Positions 26,821 through 36,030 are shown, numbered from the stretch's first letter. The stretch is 64,000 nucleotides of DNA from Udaeobacter sp025935755 (GCA_036278715.1 DASUKN010000100.1:14653-78652), one strand, 5' to 3'. A program made the numbers and translations. Notes: generated from the sequence alone by a model not told the origin.

Positions 26821-27357
26821 TCAATTCGGCCCCCACGCCGCCAATGTGCGTTTTAATTTTTCGCGGCCGCGAAGGACATTCGTTTTCACAGTTCCAAGCG
26901 GGATTTCCAACACGCGCGAGGCTTCATCATGCGACAGGCCATTCTGGCAGCAAAGTACAACTGCGGTGCGCTCATGTAACGGAAGCAAACTCAGTGCGTG
27001 CATAAGGTCGTGTCTCAAACCGGGATCAACAGTCTGCGGATCTTGTTCTGCCTGCCATTGGTCTTCATCCACGCCCACCAACTCCTTGCGGCGGCGCGCA
27101 TCCTCACGAAAACAATTGTACGCGATTCGATAGAGCCATGTTGAAAAACGCGCTTCACCACGAAAGCTGCGGATGTTCTTGTAAGCCCGGAGAAATGCTT
27201 CCTGTGCCAGGTCATCGGCCAGCGCGACATCCGTGCGTGTGAGCTGGCGCAGCAGGCCGCGCACGCTCGATTGATGCCGACGCACAAGTTCGCCGAAGGC
27301 GTGCTGATCGTCATCGGCGAGGACTCGCGCAACGAGGTCCGCATCAGTAAGCTCCAC
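26821..27357 (-). CDS. ECF-type RNA polymerase sigma factor
   Basis: A 178-residue sigma-70 family protein. Region 2 covers residues about 20-90 (HAFGELVRRHQSSVRGLLRQL, DDLAQEAFLRAYKNIRSFRG, FSTWLYRIAYNCFREDARRR) and region 4 about 118-172 (LLPLHERTAVVLCCQNGLSHDEASRVL, IPLGTVKTNVLRGREKL). It directs RNA polymerase to a stress or envelope regulon. It starts 10 bp after the stop of the gene at 27368, with a putative anti-sigma factor downstream; together these form one likely operon. Confidence 0.94.
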   Translation of the reverse strand: MELTDADLVARVLADDDQHAFGELVRRHQSSVRGLLRQLTRTDVALADDLAQEAFLRAYKNIRSFRGEARFSTWLYRIAYNCFREDARRRKELVGVDEDQWQAEQDPQTVDPGLRHDLMHALSLLPLHERTAVVLCCQNGLSHDEASRVLEIPLGTVKTNVLRGREKLKRTLAAWGPN

Positions 27358-27367
27358 GGCCGCAATA

Positions 27368-28084
27368 TTACGGTGCCGGGGGCGGAGGCGGAACGTCCTT
27401 TTTGTTTTCTAATTTCCATATCAGTAAATAGCCAAGCCCGATCAGAAACGGAATGAGCCCGAACGACCAGGCGCCCCCTTCCCAATCGTTGACCGCGCCG
27501 AGCCAAACAATGAGACCAACGCCGATCATGGTCCACACAACTCCGCGGCGCACATCCGACCGTTGACGTCCAGCACGCCTGGCTGGTGCAAGCAATTCCG
27601 CGGGAACGGGCTGGCCCTTTTCCACCAGCATACGAATCGTGCGCTGCCGGCTACGGCTTACTAACAGAGCGAAGAACCCTATCAAGATCACGATCAAAAC
27701 AGGCGCGCCGAATATCGACATGAAGACAATTCCAACGAGTGGAATCACCTCGGAAGGAATATCCTTACTGCTGCCTTCGCCATCTTTATCCTCCGTATCG
27801 ATAATGATGCCATGTTTATGACCGAGCTTTTTCTCCAGCTTTCGGTGAATTCTATCGGCGATATCGGATGAAGCTGAACTCGACGTTGCACTCGGCGCTG
27901 GCGTCGACACTGAAGTCGCTAACGAGGTTGCTGCCGTTGCGGCTGTCGCTGCCGTTGCGGCTGTCGCTGCAGTTGCAGCAGGCGATGCTGTCGGACTGGC
28001 AACCGGACTTTCGGTCGTAGCCTGCGGAAACAAGGTGCCATACAGCCCCATTAGGCACATGGAGAGGACGAATAGTTTTTTCAT
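27368..28084 (-). CDS. Secreted/membrane protein with Ala-Thr linker, DUF6249-like
   Basis: A 238-residue protein from ATG 28084 (an ATG at 28099 is possible). A signal peptide (MKKLFVLSMCLMGLYGTLFPQA) is followed by a Pro/Ala/Thr/Ser-rich linker containing six AAT-like triplets encoded by 18-bp direct repeats (27930-27965). A membrane helix (IPLVGIVFMSIFGAPVLIVILIGFFALLV), the conserved stretch RTIRMLVEKGQPVPAELL typical of DUF6249, and two more helices with a Pro-rich end follow. It lies upstream of and close to the ECF sigma gene, so it may be a signal sensor or part of the same regulon; that is inference. Confidence 0.7.
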   Translation of the reverse strand: MKKLFVLSMCLMGLYGTLFPQATTESPVASPTASPAATAATAATAATAATAATSLATSVSTPAPSATSSSASSDIADRIHRKLEKKLGHKHGIIIDTEDKDGEGSSKDIPSEVIPLVGIVFMSIFGAPVLIVILIGFFALLVSRSRQRTIRMLVEKGQPVPAELLAPARRAGRQRSDVRRGVVWTMIGVGLIVWLGAVNDWEGGAWSFGLIPFLIGLGYLLIWKLENKKDVPPPPPAP

Positions 28085-28268
28085 AGAGTCTTTGATCATA
28101 GGATGCACTAAAGGCCCCGTTCGGATTCAACGATTTTGAACATTCGGAGGCAATTAAAAGGTTGCGTCACTCTGCGGGCTGGACATTATTCTGCCCTCCG
28201 AGATAGTAGCGCATGCGTCCCGCTTGCGGTTTGGAAAGCGCAACAGGGACCGGTTACGCTACTCTATT

Positions 28269-28344
<76 letters not shown>

Positions 28345-28456
28345 GCCTTCGCTTGCAGCGAAGTGCAAAGTGGAGGCTGGAGCGAGCGCGCCGTAACTTT
28401 AGCGAAGGCGGGCAGCCCCAAACGGCTCAAGCTACCGCTGGCGGGCCAGCCTTCTG

Positions 28457-28694
28457 ATGTTCTACGTTTACCTATTAAGGTTGAAATCCTGTCCGAAACA
28501 GCCATACGTCGGATCAAATCTGCGGCAACAGCTTAGACATCATAATGAAGGACGGTGGAGTCACACCGCCAAATTTTCGGCCTTGGATTCTTACTGCTTA
28601 CTCCGCATTGGAGCACGAGCGGACCGCAATCGCTTTGGAGAAATACCTGAAATCAGGTTCGAGCCGCGCATTCATTAAGCGCCACTTTGTTTAG
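28457..28694 (+). pseudogene. GIY-YIG endonuclease-domain protein, frameshifted
   Basis: The N-terminal half MFYVYLLRLK...QPYVGSNLRQQLRHHNEGR matches small single-domain GIY-YIG proteins (UvrC-type fold). After HTAKF the matching sequence moves to the +1 frame: RPWILTAYSALEHERTAIA, then LEKYLKSGSSRAFIKRHFV and a stop at 28692. One extra T in the run at 28574-28577 explains it; without it the gene has 78 codons and the correct family C-terminus. It lies about 110 bp after tRNA-Gly and overlaps the prmA start by 8 bp. Confidence 0.78.
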
Positions 28695-29595
28695 GATCTT
28701 TGCTGTGTATCTCTGGCGCAAAACAGCAGAACCGAAGTGGGTAAATGCTCACGAAGACGCCCTCCAAGCGCATGCTCACGGTCAACTCGTGTTTATCCAG
28801 AAACCCGGGCGCGAGCGCCTGCAAATGGAAATTACATGCCGCTTGAGGCGCGATTCGACGGTGCTGCTCAAAAAATTCGGCGGCCAGGTACAGGCGTTGC
28901 CCCGCAATTGGCTAAAACGATTTGCGCGTGGTGATTCGAAACCAATCAAAATCGGGAAGCGATTGATGATCTCCAATGTGGAGGGAACCTCGGGGTCCCG
29001 ACGATCGCATCAAAAAGATTGCTCCCACATTATCATTCCGGCTTCGCTGGCGTTTGGAACTGGCGGTCACGCTACGACGGCAATGTCGCTTCGTTTTTTG
29101 GAACAACTGACCCGCCACTGGAAACGCGGCTGGTCACTCGTAGATCTTGGGACCGGCAGCGGAATTCTTGCTCTCGCCGCGCGGCGTTTCGGTGCTGGCC
29201 GCGTCACAGGTATTGATAACGATCCCACAGCGATTTCGATGGGTAAATCAAACGCCCGTTTGAACAAGATTCGCGGAATAAGATTTCAATTGGCGGATGT
29301 GCACGACTGGAACTCGACACAGGAAACCGATGTGATCACGGCAAATTTGTACAGCGATTTGCTGGTCGAGATCCTGCCGAAGCTACGTGATGCCGGCCGG
29401 CTAATTCTCTCAGGCATTTTGCTCTCTCAGGAGAACGAATTGACTCTCGCTCTGCACCGAAACGACTACGAAATCATTAATACGAAACGTCGCGGGAAAT
29501 GGCTGGCCATTTTGGCGCGGCCAACCAGCAGCGTACGGCGGCGACATCTTGAGTCCGCAAATTTTTGCGGTGGGGATAGACTGCCGCTACAGTAA
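28687..29595 (+). CDS. prmA: Ribosomal protein L11 methyltransferase-like (PrmA)
   Basis: A 302-residue class I methyltransferase beginning at a TTG. The PrmA hallmark AFGTGGHATTAMSLRFLE is followed by the SAM motif VDLGTGSGILALAARRFGA, IDNDPTAI, and VITANLYSDLLVEILP, corresponding to the NIL-x-P catalytic segment. It probably methylates ribosomal protein L11. The N-terminal substrate domain is short compared with E. coli PrmA, and the last 25 residues (after ILARPTSS) look like a non-conserved extension. It lies next to a nucleotide kinase gene. Confidence 0.85.
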   Translation: MFRIFAVYLWRKTAEPKWVNAHEDALQAHAHGQLVFIQKPGRERLQMEITCRLRRDSTVLLKKFGGQVQALPRNWLKRFARGDSKPIKIGKRLMISNVEGTSGSRRSHQKDCSHIIIPASLAFGTGGHATTAMSLRFLEQLTRHWKRGWSLVDLGTGSGILALAARRFGAGRVTGIDNDPTAISMGKSNARLNKIRGIRFQLADVHDWNSTQETDVITANLYSDLLVEILPKLRDAGRLILSGILLSQENELTLALHRNDYEIINTKRRGKWLAILARPTSSVRRRHLESANFCGGDRLPLQ

Positions 29596-29600
29596 AACCG

Positions 29601-30677
29601 ATGCAATCTGAACAGCTTGCTTATGCCATTGTTACTCCGTATTCGATGCGGAAATCACGCACCGGCGGCATTGTTGGCCGGTTGATCTCCCGCACCGGAC
29701 TCGACCTGGTGGCCGGACGAATCTTCGCTCCGGGCGCGGAGCTGACCAAAGGCTACGCGGATACCATTGTAACCGAAACAGATCCGAACCATCGCGCCAC
29801 CCAGCAATTAATCCGCGAATACGTGCTGAAAAATTTCACCGGACAAAAGGACGGCCAGCATGCCCGCGTGCTGTTTCTGGTGTTTCGCGGCCCGGACGCA
29901 GTGGAAAAAATTCATGAGGTCGTAGGTCACATCCTCCATGAGCGTACCAGCGGGGAAACGATTCGCGATACCTATGGTGATTACATCACTGATGATTCAG
30001 AAAAGGTGGTTTACTTCGAGCCGGGAGTGGTCACCGAGTTCAATCCGGACGCGGTGCAGCGCGATCTCAAACTCTGGGCTGACTTCTCTGATTCCGACGG
30101 CGGTATCCTCGAACGCGCAGTTTCCTATCCACCGGGCACCGAAGTCGAAAAAACACTCGTGCTGATTAAGCCGGATAATTTCCGGTTTCCGAATCTGCGT
30201 CCAGGCGGAGTAATCGAAGTGTTTTCGCGCACTGGTCTCTCAATCATCGGCTTCAAAGTCCACCAAATGAGCGTGGCACAGGCGGAAGAATTCTACGGGC
30301 CCGTGTTGCCGGTCCTTGAGAAAAAACTCGGCCCAAAGAGCGGGCGCGAAAACTGGGAGAGTATCGTCGAATTCATGGCTGGCAAAAAACCGAGCGAATG
30401 TCACGCCGACGAACGCGAAGCGCCGGGAACGGAAAAATCCATCGCCATCGTTTACCAGGGCGTCGATGCCGTGCGCAAAATTCGCGATGTTCTCGGCCCC
30501 ACTGATCCGGCAAAAGCGCCGCCCGGTTCCATCCGAAAGGAATTCGGACAAACGATCATGGTTAACGCTGCCCATGCATCGGACTCGGTAGAGAACGCCA
30601 GGCGCGAAATGGCGATCATCGGAGTCGAAGAAAATAATTTCAAACCTCTCATTGAAAACTTCTATCGTCGCCAATAG
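29601..30677 (+). CDS. Tandem nucleoside diphosphate kinase-like protein
   Basis: A 358-residue protein with two NDK-type halves. The second (residues about 183-358: EKTLVLIKPDNFRFPNLRPGGVIEVFSRTGLSIIGFK..., NAAHASDSVENARREM) keeps the active-site histidine in the HxSDS motif. The first (residues 5-170: AYAIVTPYSMRKSRTGGIVGRLISRTGLDLV) has the NDK start but reads RDTYGDYITDDSEKV at the active site and lacks the histidine. NDK transfers phosphate between nucleoside di- and triphosphates. Twice the normal 140-residue length; the N-terminal half is probably structural or regulatory. Confidence 0.82.
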   Translation: MQSEQLAYAIVTPYSMRKSRTGGIVGRLISRTGLDLVAGRIFAPGAELTKGYADTIVTETDPNHRATQQLIREYVLKNFTGQKDGQHARVLFLVFRGPDAVEKIHEVVGHILHERTSGETIRDTYGDYITDDSEKVVYFEPGVVTEFNPDAVQRDLKLWADFSDSDGGILERAVSYPPGTEVEKTLVLIKPDNFRFPNLRPGGVIEVFSRTGLSIIGFKVHQMSVAQAEEFYGPVLPVLEKKLGPKSGRENWESIVEFMAGKKPSECHADEREAPGTEKSIAIVYQGVDAVRKIRDVLGPTDPAKAPPGSIRKEFGQTIMVNAAHASDSVENARREMAIIGVEENNFKPLIENFYRRQ

Positions 30678-30739
30678 TTTGCCCGCCCGCAATGCTTCCG
30701 ATAACGACGCAAGCGGGTATTTTGAATAGCTTTACGAAC

Positions 30740-31903
30740 ATGGAAATTTCTGAACGCGCTGCTCAACTGACTCCGTCCTTGACTCTTTCAATCGATAGCA
30801 AGGCGAAAGCCATGAAAGCTGAAGGCATCGACGTCTGCGGGTTCGGTGCAGGCGAACCGGATTTCGATACGCCGGAGCATATAAAAAGGGCAGCAATCGA
30901 GGCGCTGGAAGCCGGTTTCACCAAGTACACGCCTAATGCGGGTATCCCGGAACTCCGCCAGGCGATCGCGGACAAACTCGGGGCGGACAACGGACTCAAT
31001 TATCGCGCTGGCCAGATCATAGTGAGTAACGGCGCGAAACATGCCTGCTACAACGCGATTCTCGCGACTTGTCAGCCGGGTGATGAAGTCATCATTCCGG
31101 CGCCTTATTGGGTCAGCTATCCCGACATGGTGCGGTTAGTCGGCGCCGAGCCGGTAATCGTACCCACCAGCGAACGTAATGCCTGGAAAATGCGGCCGGA
31201 AGATTTCGAAAACGCAATGACCCCGCGCACCAAAATGCTGATCATGAACACGCCCGGCAATCCAACGGGGTCTGTTTATACGCGCGAAGAATTGGAAGCG
31301 ATCATCAACGTCGCCGCTGAAGAAGACATTTACGTTTTGTCCGACGAGATCTATGAGAAGCTCGTTTATGACGACGTCAAGCATGTCAGTGTCGCGTCAT
31401 TGTCGAAGGAAGCGTACGATCTCACCATCACCATCAATGGCTTTAGCAAATCCTACGCGATGACAGGGTGGCGACTCGGGTACCTAGCCGCGCCTGATGC
31501 GATCGCGAGAGCCGTCGATTCCATCCAGAGCCATACCAGTTCGAACCCGTCGTCCTTTTCGCAATACGGCGCGCTTGCCGCCCTCAAAGGTGATCAACAG
31601 CCGCTGGCCGATATGAGAGAGGAATTCGATATGCGTCGGAACTACATGTTTGATCGCCTCTCCAAGATCTCCAACGTGACCGCGGTGAAACCGGAAGGCG
31701 CCTTTTATATCCTGGTGAACATCAGCCAGCTTGGACTCACGTCTCAGAATTTCGCTGATCGTTTGCTGAGCAAAGCCAACGTCGCCGTGGTACCTGGCGC
31801 CGCGTTCGGCGACGATCGCACAGTCCGGTTCAGTTACGCCACAAGCCTTGACGTGATCAAAAAAGGTCTGGACCGCTTCCAGGACTTTTGCCGTACCTTG
31901 TAA
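30740..31903 (+). CDS. aspC: Class I/II aminotransferase (aspartate aminotransferase type Ib)
   Basis: A 387-residue PLP enzyme from ATG 30740, which gives MEISERAAQLTPSLTLSIDSKAKAMK; the open frame upstream has no family match. Motifs: GAGEPDFDTP, YTPNAGIPELRQAIADK, NTPGNPTGSVY with the substrate Asn, LSDEIYEKLVYD, and SKSYAMTGWRLGY with the PLP lysine. It exchanges amino groups between aspartate and 2-oxoglutarate; prephenate as alternative substrate is possible in this subgroup. The symbol is a family label. Confidence 0.92.
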   Translation: MEISERAAQLTPSLTLSIDSKAKAMKAEGIDVCGFGAGEPDFDTPEHIKRAAIEALEAGFTKYTPNAGIPELRQAIADKLGADNGLNYRAGQIIVSNGAKHACYNAILATCQPGDEVIIPAPYWVSYPDMVRLVGAEPVIVPTSERNAWKMRPEDFENAMTPRTKMLIMNTPGNPTGSVYTREELEAIINVAAEEDIYVLSDEIYEKLVYDDVKHVSVASLSKEAYDLTITINGFSKSYAMTGWRLGYLAAPDAIARAVDSIQSHTSSNPSSFSQYGALAALKGDQQPLADMREEFDMRRNYMFDRLSKISNVTAVKPEGAFYILVNISQLGLTSQNFADRLLSKANVAVVPGAAFGDDRTVRFSYATSLDVIKKGLDRFQDFCRTL

Positions 31904-31905
31904 TC

Positions 31906-31997
31906 GTCATCCCGAGCGAAGCGAAGCGTAGTCGAGGGACCCCGCGGCGTAAGCACAAATCACCGCATCGGAATCCCTCGACTTCGCTCGGGATGAC
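31906..31997. repeat. Interspersed inverted repeat, GTCAT(T/C)C family
   Basis: Begins GTCATCCCGAGCGAAGCGAA and ends GACTTCGCTCGGGATGAC: near-perfect inverted ends of about 20 bp. Starts 2 bp after the aminotransferase stop. Confidence 0.85.
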
Positions 31998-32014
31998 TAG
32001 TCAAACATTCCGTA

Positions 32015-33640
32015 ATGCCCGGCCATTTCGCTCTCATTCTACACGCTCATCTCCCGTTCGTTCGCCATCCGGAACACGAGCAGTTCCTCGAGGAAGAATG
32101 GCTGTTTGAGGCGATCACTGAAACGTACATCCCGCTGCTGCGAATGATGCAGCGACTCATTGAGGATTGTGTGCCGTTCAAACTCGCCATGTCGATTACG
32201 CCGACGCTCTGCGCAATGCTTCGGGATCAGCTGTTACGCGAGCGTTATGTCCGGCATCTCGATCTGTTGATCGATCTTGCCGGGCGTGAACAAGAACGAA
32301 ATCGCAAGCATCCGCAGCTTTGTGATCTGGCGGAGTTTTACACGAATCTGTTTTCAGAAACTCGCCGCCTCTTCGTGGAGGAATGGAAATGCGACCTGGT
32401 CTCGGCCTTTCGGAAGCTGCAACGGACCGGTGCGCTCGAAATCGTAGCCAGCGCTGCAACGCACGGGTTGCTGCCAATCCTTCAACAGCAATCGGCTCGT
32501 GCCGCGCGTGCGCAGGTTTTGATCGGGCGCGACGCTTACACCGAAGTTTTTGGCCGGGACGCCGATGGATTCTGGTTACCCGAATGCGGTTACGCTCCCG
32601 GTCTCGAATCGATTCTGCAGGAAGCAAATCTCCGCTGGTTCGTTGTCGACGCACACGGTTTGCTCTTTGGGCGGCCGCGTCCGTGCCGGTCGATCTACGC
32701 ACCCTGTTACACACCAGCGGGGCCGGCGGCTTTTGCGCGCGATCCCGACGCCAGCCGCCGGGTGTGGAGTGCCGACGAAGGATATCCCGGCGATGCAGCC
32801 TACCGCGATTTTTACCGGGACATCGGTTTCGATCTGCCCATGGAACACCTGGGAGCAACCGCGCGCGGAACCAGAAAATTCTCCGGCGTAAAATATCATC
32901 GAATCACAGGGGGCAGTGAGGAGAAACAGCTTTACGACCGAAACACAGCCGAAACTACGGCGGCCAAACACGCAATTCACTTTCTGGAACAATGCCGGGA
33001 ATCAATCCAGGAAATCGGCGCCGCCGGATTCGATCCGATCATCGTGGCGCCATTCGATGCGGAATTATTTGGCCATTGGTGGTTCGAAGGCCCAATTTTC
33101 CTGGAAGCATTCATTCGCCACGCAGCTAACGAGCGAGATTTCCGGCTCACAACACCCAGCACATATCTGGCTGGGCGTCCGACCCAACAAATCGTTGAAC
33201 CCGCTGCCTCAACATGGGGTGAGAACGGCCATCTCGCCGTCTGGCTCGACCCGAGTAACGCCTGGATTTATCCGCAACTGCATACGGCAACCATGCGAAT
33301 GTGTGAACTCGCTCAGCAAGAAACCAATAACTTTGTCGACCAACCCTCGGCGTTGCCGGACGAACCGGTCACAGGCGAAGCGCCCGCGCTGCAGTTTACT
33401 GACCGCGTACTGAAACAACTCGCCCGCGAGCTTTTGCTGGCCCAATCGAGTGATTGGGCGTTCCTAATGAAAACCGAGACCGCGCGTGAATACGCGACCC
33501 AACGCACGATCGATCACCTTGCTCGCTTCAATCGTTTGCACGATCAGTTTGTCACAAACAATCTGGACGAAGAATTTCTCCGCGACTGCGAATGGCGAGA
33601 CAATATTTTTCCGAGCGTAAATTGGCGATACTATGCTTAG
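32015..33640 (+). CDS. GH57 1,4-alpha-glucan branching enzyme
   Basis: A 541-residue glycoside hydrolase family 57 protein. Visible signatures: LILHAHLPFVRHP at the N-terminus, AMSITPTLCAML, ASAATHGLLP, GFWLPECGYAPG with the nucleophile glutamate, and APFDAELFGHWWFEGP with the acid/base aspartate, followed by a DUF1957 C-terminal helical domain. These enzymes introduce alpha-1,6 branches into glycogen. A debranching enzyme is encoded at 46955-49189, so this organism likely stores glycogen. The flanks are interspersed repeats, not an operon. Confidence 0.93.
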   Translation: MPGHFALILHAHLPFVRHPEHEQFLEEEWLFEAITETYIPLLRMMQRLIEDCVPFKLAMSITPTLCAMLRDQLLRERYVRHLDLLIDLAGREQERNRKHPQLCDLAEFYTNLFSETRRLFVEEWKCDLVSAFRKLQRTGALEIVASAATHGLLPILQQQSARAARAQVLIGRDAYTEVFGRDADGFWLPECGYAPGLESILQEANLRWFVVDAHGLLFGRPRPCRSIYAPCYTPAGPAAFARDPDASRRVWSADEGYPGDAAYRDFYRDIGFDLPMEHLGATARGTRKFSGVKYHRITGGSEEKQLYDRNTAETTAAKHAIHFLEQCRESIQEIGAAGFDPIIVAPFDAELFGHWWFEGPIFLEAFIRHAANERDFRLTTPSTYLAGRPTQQIVEPAASTWGENGHLAVWLDPSNAWIYPQLHTATMRMCELAQQETNNFVDQPSALPDEPVTGEAPALQFTDRVLKQLARELLLAQSSDWAFLMKTETAREYATQRTIDHLARFNRLHDQFVTNNLDEEFLRDCEWRDNIFPSVNWRYYA

Positions 33641-33645
33641 CCTTT

Positions 33646-33739
33646 GTCATTCCGCGCCAAGTCGAGGAATGTCTCGTTGAGCTCGTGACGCGCCCCTTAT
33701 TTGAACAGTTAGAGATGTCTGGACTCCGCTCGACATGAC
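33646..33739. repeat. Interspersed inverted repeat, GTCAT(T/C)C family, supplies a start codon
   Basis: Begins GTCATTCCGCGCCAAGTCGA and ends CCGCTCGACATGAC. The ATG inside the terminal ATGAC (33735-33737) is the start codon of the following secreted-protein gene. Confidence 0.75.
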
Positions 33740-34478
33740 AACAAAAACCTATTTCGCTTTGGTGGTTGCTGTCCTGTCTTCTTTCGCATTAGCACAAGAA
33801 TCGCCTACCCCAATTCCCTCGGCGACGTCCGGCGAGTCTCCTTCTCCTTCGGTTTCGCCAGAACAAGCGATGATCCCCTCGCCCACTCCGGAACAATCGC
33901 CTTCCCCCTCACCTGTGAGAAGCGTCCGGATCAGTTTCGTTCCTCCGCCCCTGGAGGGCACGATCAGCCTTGGGATTTACGACCGCACCGGCAAACTCGT
34001 GCGCATCTTGCATCAAAACGCAGAGTTGAACGACTTTGCGATCGGAGCTGATGCGCTCACTACGCGATGGGATGGGAGGGATGATCAACACCAGGATTTG
34101 CCAACTGGACGATATCACGCGCGCGGGTACATGGTCGGGTCGCTGAAACGGGAAGATCTCGGGGTTACTTCGCGGCCTTCGAACGAAGCCAACGCCGTGA
34201 AGGTTCGATTGGTCCACAATCCTCTGCGGAAAGATAAAAAGCCGGCAGTCGAACTCGGCATCGGATTTGGTAGCAACGGAAGTTTTCTCAAAACCAGCGA
34301 TGGCCTGCCGCTATTTAAGGTCAGTGATACACCGAATGTGACCCACGGCGGACTCGCCGCCAAAGGTGAAAATGCCGTCGATGTTTGGCAGGACGACGGC
34401 ACGGCTGTGCATCAGTTTCGCATCTCGGATGTCGATCAGATCATGGCTTTCGATTGCGGCGAAATTGAATTGAAGTGA
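33735..34478 (+). CDS. Secreted protein with Pro/Ser-rich linker and FlgD-Ig-like domain
   Basis: A 247-residue protein. A signal peptide (MTTKTYFALVVAVLSSFALA) is followed by a Pro/Ser/Thr-rich linker of about 45 residues (SPTPIPSATSGESPSPSVSP and on). A beta domain resembles FlgD-Ig/T9SS-type repeats: GTISLGIYDRTGKLVRIL...TTRWDGRDDQHQDLPTGRYHARG. The C-terminal 100 residues match nothing I recognise. Probably periplasmic or outer-surface. The start codon lies in an interspersed repeat, and no other in-frame start would keep the signal peptide. Confidence 0.68.
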   Translation: MTTKTYFALVVAVLSSFALAQESPTPIPSATSGESPSPSVSPEQAMIPSPTPEQSPSPSPVRSVRISFVPPPLEGTISLGIYDRTGKLVRILHQNAELNDFAIGADALTTRWDGRDDQHQDLPTGRYHARGYMVGSLKREDLGVTSRPSNEANAVKVRLVHNPLRKDKKPAVELGIGFGSNGSFLKTSDGLPLFKVSDTPNVTHGGLAAKGENAVDVWQDDGTAVHQFRISDVDQIMAFDCGEIELK

Positions 34479-34514
34479 AGTGTCGTGGCGGTCTCTGGCC
34501 ACCGAAATGATTCC

Positions 34515-34661
34515 GGGAAGCGCACGCGTCTTCGCGTGCAGTTCGCGGCACCCTCGCCGGGAAGCCACGCTGCGTATGCCAGTCCTGGTACCCTCGGTAT
34601 TTTCATATTCCCGGCGATTGGCGAGAGCGCCAATCGGTGCACGCGAGGGCGCGTGCGCTCC
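34515..34661. repeat. MITE-like palindromic element, GGGAGCGCACGCG family (copy 1)
   Basis: Ends GGGAAGCGCACGCGTCTTCGC and, inverted, GCGAGGGCGCGTGCGCTCC. Internal hairpins are GCACGCG-TCTT-CGCGTGC and CGATTGGCG-AGAG-CGCCAATCG. Related copies: 51505-51613 and 57296-57436. The reading frame of lpxC stays open through it, but the coding start is downstream. Confidence 0.75.
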
Positions 34662-34710
34662 ACAGAACACTGCTGGTCACTACTCAAAATCTCTGTTATT
34701 TAAGCCCGCG

Positions 34711-36030
34711 ATGGCCGCTCCCGAGCTCCAGCAGACTGTTGGCAAAGTTGCCGGTTTTACCGGCACCGCCTTGCACACTGGCGAAAAAGTTACGCTTAAA
34801 CTGCATCCAGCGCCGGTGGATCACGGAATTAAATTCAGGCGCAAAGATTTGCAGGATGAGCCGACGATCGATGCCAAAATCGAGAACCTGAAAACCGTCG
34901 AGCGCGCTACCACGATTGGCGAAGGCTCCGTGCGAGTGCACACCGTCGAGCACGTCCTGGCGGCCCTCTGCGCAATGGGCGTCGATAATGCGATCGTGGA
35001 AATGGACGCAAACGAGCCGCCCATTGGCGACGGCAGTGCGCTAGCCTATGTCGATCTGATCCGGAAAGCCGGTGTCGTCCCGCAGGAGGAGCCGCGAAAA
35101 TTTTTCGCCGCCCGCGACACGCTGCACGTTGAATCGAAAACTGGCGCGTTGCTCGTTCTACTCCCGGACAACAAATTTCGCATCTCGTGCACGCAAGCAG
35201 GACCAAACAATAAATTCACGCAGTTCCTGTCGATCGAAGTTACACCTGCAGCATTCGAGCGCGAGATCGCTCCGGCTCGAACGTTTGTTTACTACGAAGA
35301 CGTGAAGCCGCTGATGGACAAAAATCTTATCAAAGGCGGGAGCCTCGAAAACGCCATCGTCGTACGCGGCGAAGCAGTTTTAAGCAAGGAACCTTTACGC
35401 TTTCCCGACGAATTTGTGCGTCACAAGATTCTCGACATTATCGGCGATCTCTCGCTGGTTGGGCGACGCATACGCGGGCACGTAGTAGCAGTCAAACCTG
35501 GTCACGCGAGCAATGCGGAGTTATCGCGATTGATAACACGCGAACAAACGCGAAGAAGCGCGCTGGCCGTCTCGCGCCCTATCCCAACCGGCGACGGCGG
35601 ACTCGATACGGATCAAGTGATGCAGATTTTGCCGCATCGTTTCCCGTTCCTGATGGTGGATCGAATCATCAGTTTTGAGGCGGATACCAAATGCGTCGGC
35701 GTGAAAACAGTCACCATCAACGAACCGTTTTTCCAGGGACACTTTCCCGGTCATCCGGTAATGCCAGGCGTCCTGCAGGTCGAAGCGATGGCCCAGGTCG
35801 CGAGTATCTTGTTGTTCAAGCTGGCGAAAACTTCCAGCCGCGTCGGTTATTTTATGAGCGCCGACGAAGTGAAGTTTCGCAAACCGGTTTTGCCCGGTGA
35901 CACTATCTTCATTCACGCCGAGCTCATCAAGTCGCGCGGCGAACGCCTGGCCAAGGCGAAATGCCATTGCGTCGTGAACGACGCAATTGTTTCCGAAGGC
36001 GAACTGATGTTTACGTTCCTCGATAAATGA
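34711..36030 (+). CDS. lpxC/fabZ: Bifunctional LpxC deacetylase / FabZ dehydratase fusion
   Basis: A 439-residue fusion from ATG 34711; the open frame before it is repeat sequence. LpxC part, residues 1-290: QQTVGKVAGFTGTALHTGEKV, HTVEHVLAALCAMGVDNA with the zinc histidine, RHKILDIIGDLSLVGRRIRGHVVAVKPGHASN. FabZ part, about 300-439: ILPHRFPFLMVDRI, FFQGHFPGHPVMPGVLQVEAMAQ with catalytic His. LpxC commits UDP-GlcNAc precursor to lipid A; FabZ dehydrates hydroxyacyl-ACP, so the two compete for acyl substrate. The fusion is well known in Bacteroidota and also occurs in the PVC group. Confidence 0.95.
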   Translation: MAAPELQQTVGKVAGFTGTALHTGEKVTLKLHPAPVDHGIKFRRKDLQDEPTIDAKIENLKTVERATTIGEGSVRVHTVEHVLAALCAMGVDNAIVEMDANEPPIGDGSALAYVDLIRKAGVVPQEEPRKFFAARDTLHVESKTGALLVLLPDNKFRISCTQAGPNNKFTQFLSIEVTPAAFEREIAPARTFVYYEDVKPLMDKNLIKGGSLENAIVVRGEAVLSKEPLRFPDEFVRHKILDIIGDLSLVGRRIRGHVVAVKPGHASNAELSRLITREQTRRSALAVSRPIPTGDGGLDTDQVMQILPHRFPFLMVDRIISFEADTKCVGVKTVTINEPFFQGHFPGHPVMPGVLQVEAMAQVASILLFKLAKTSSRVGYFMSADEVKFRKPVLPGDTIFIHAELIKSRGERLAKAKCHCVVNDAIVSEGELMFTFLDK

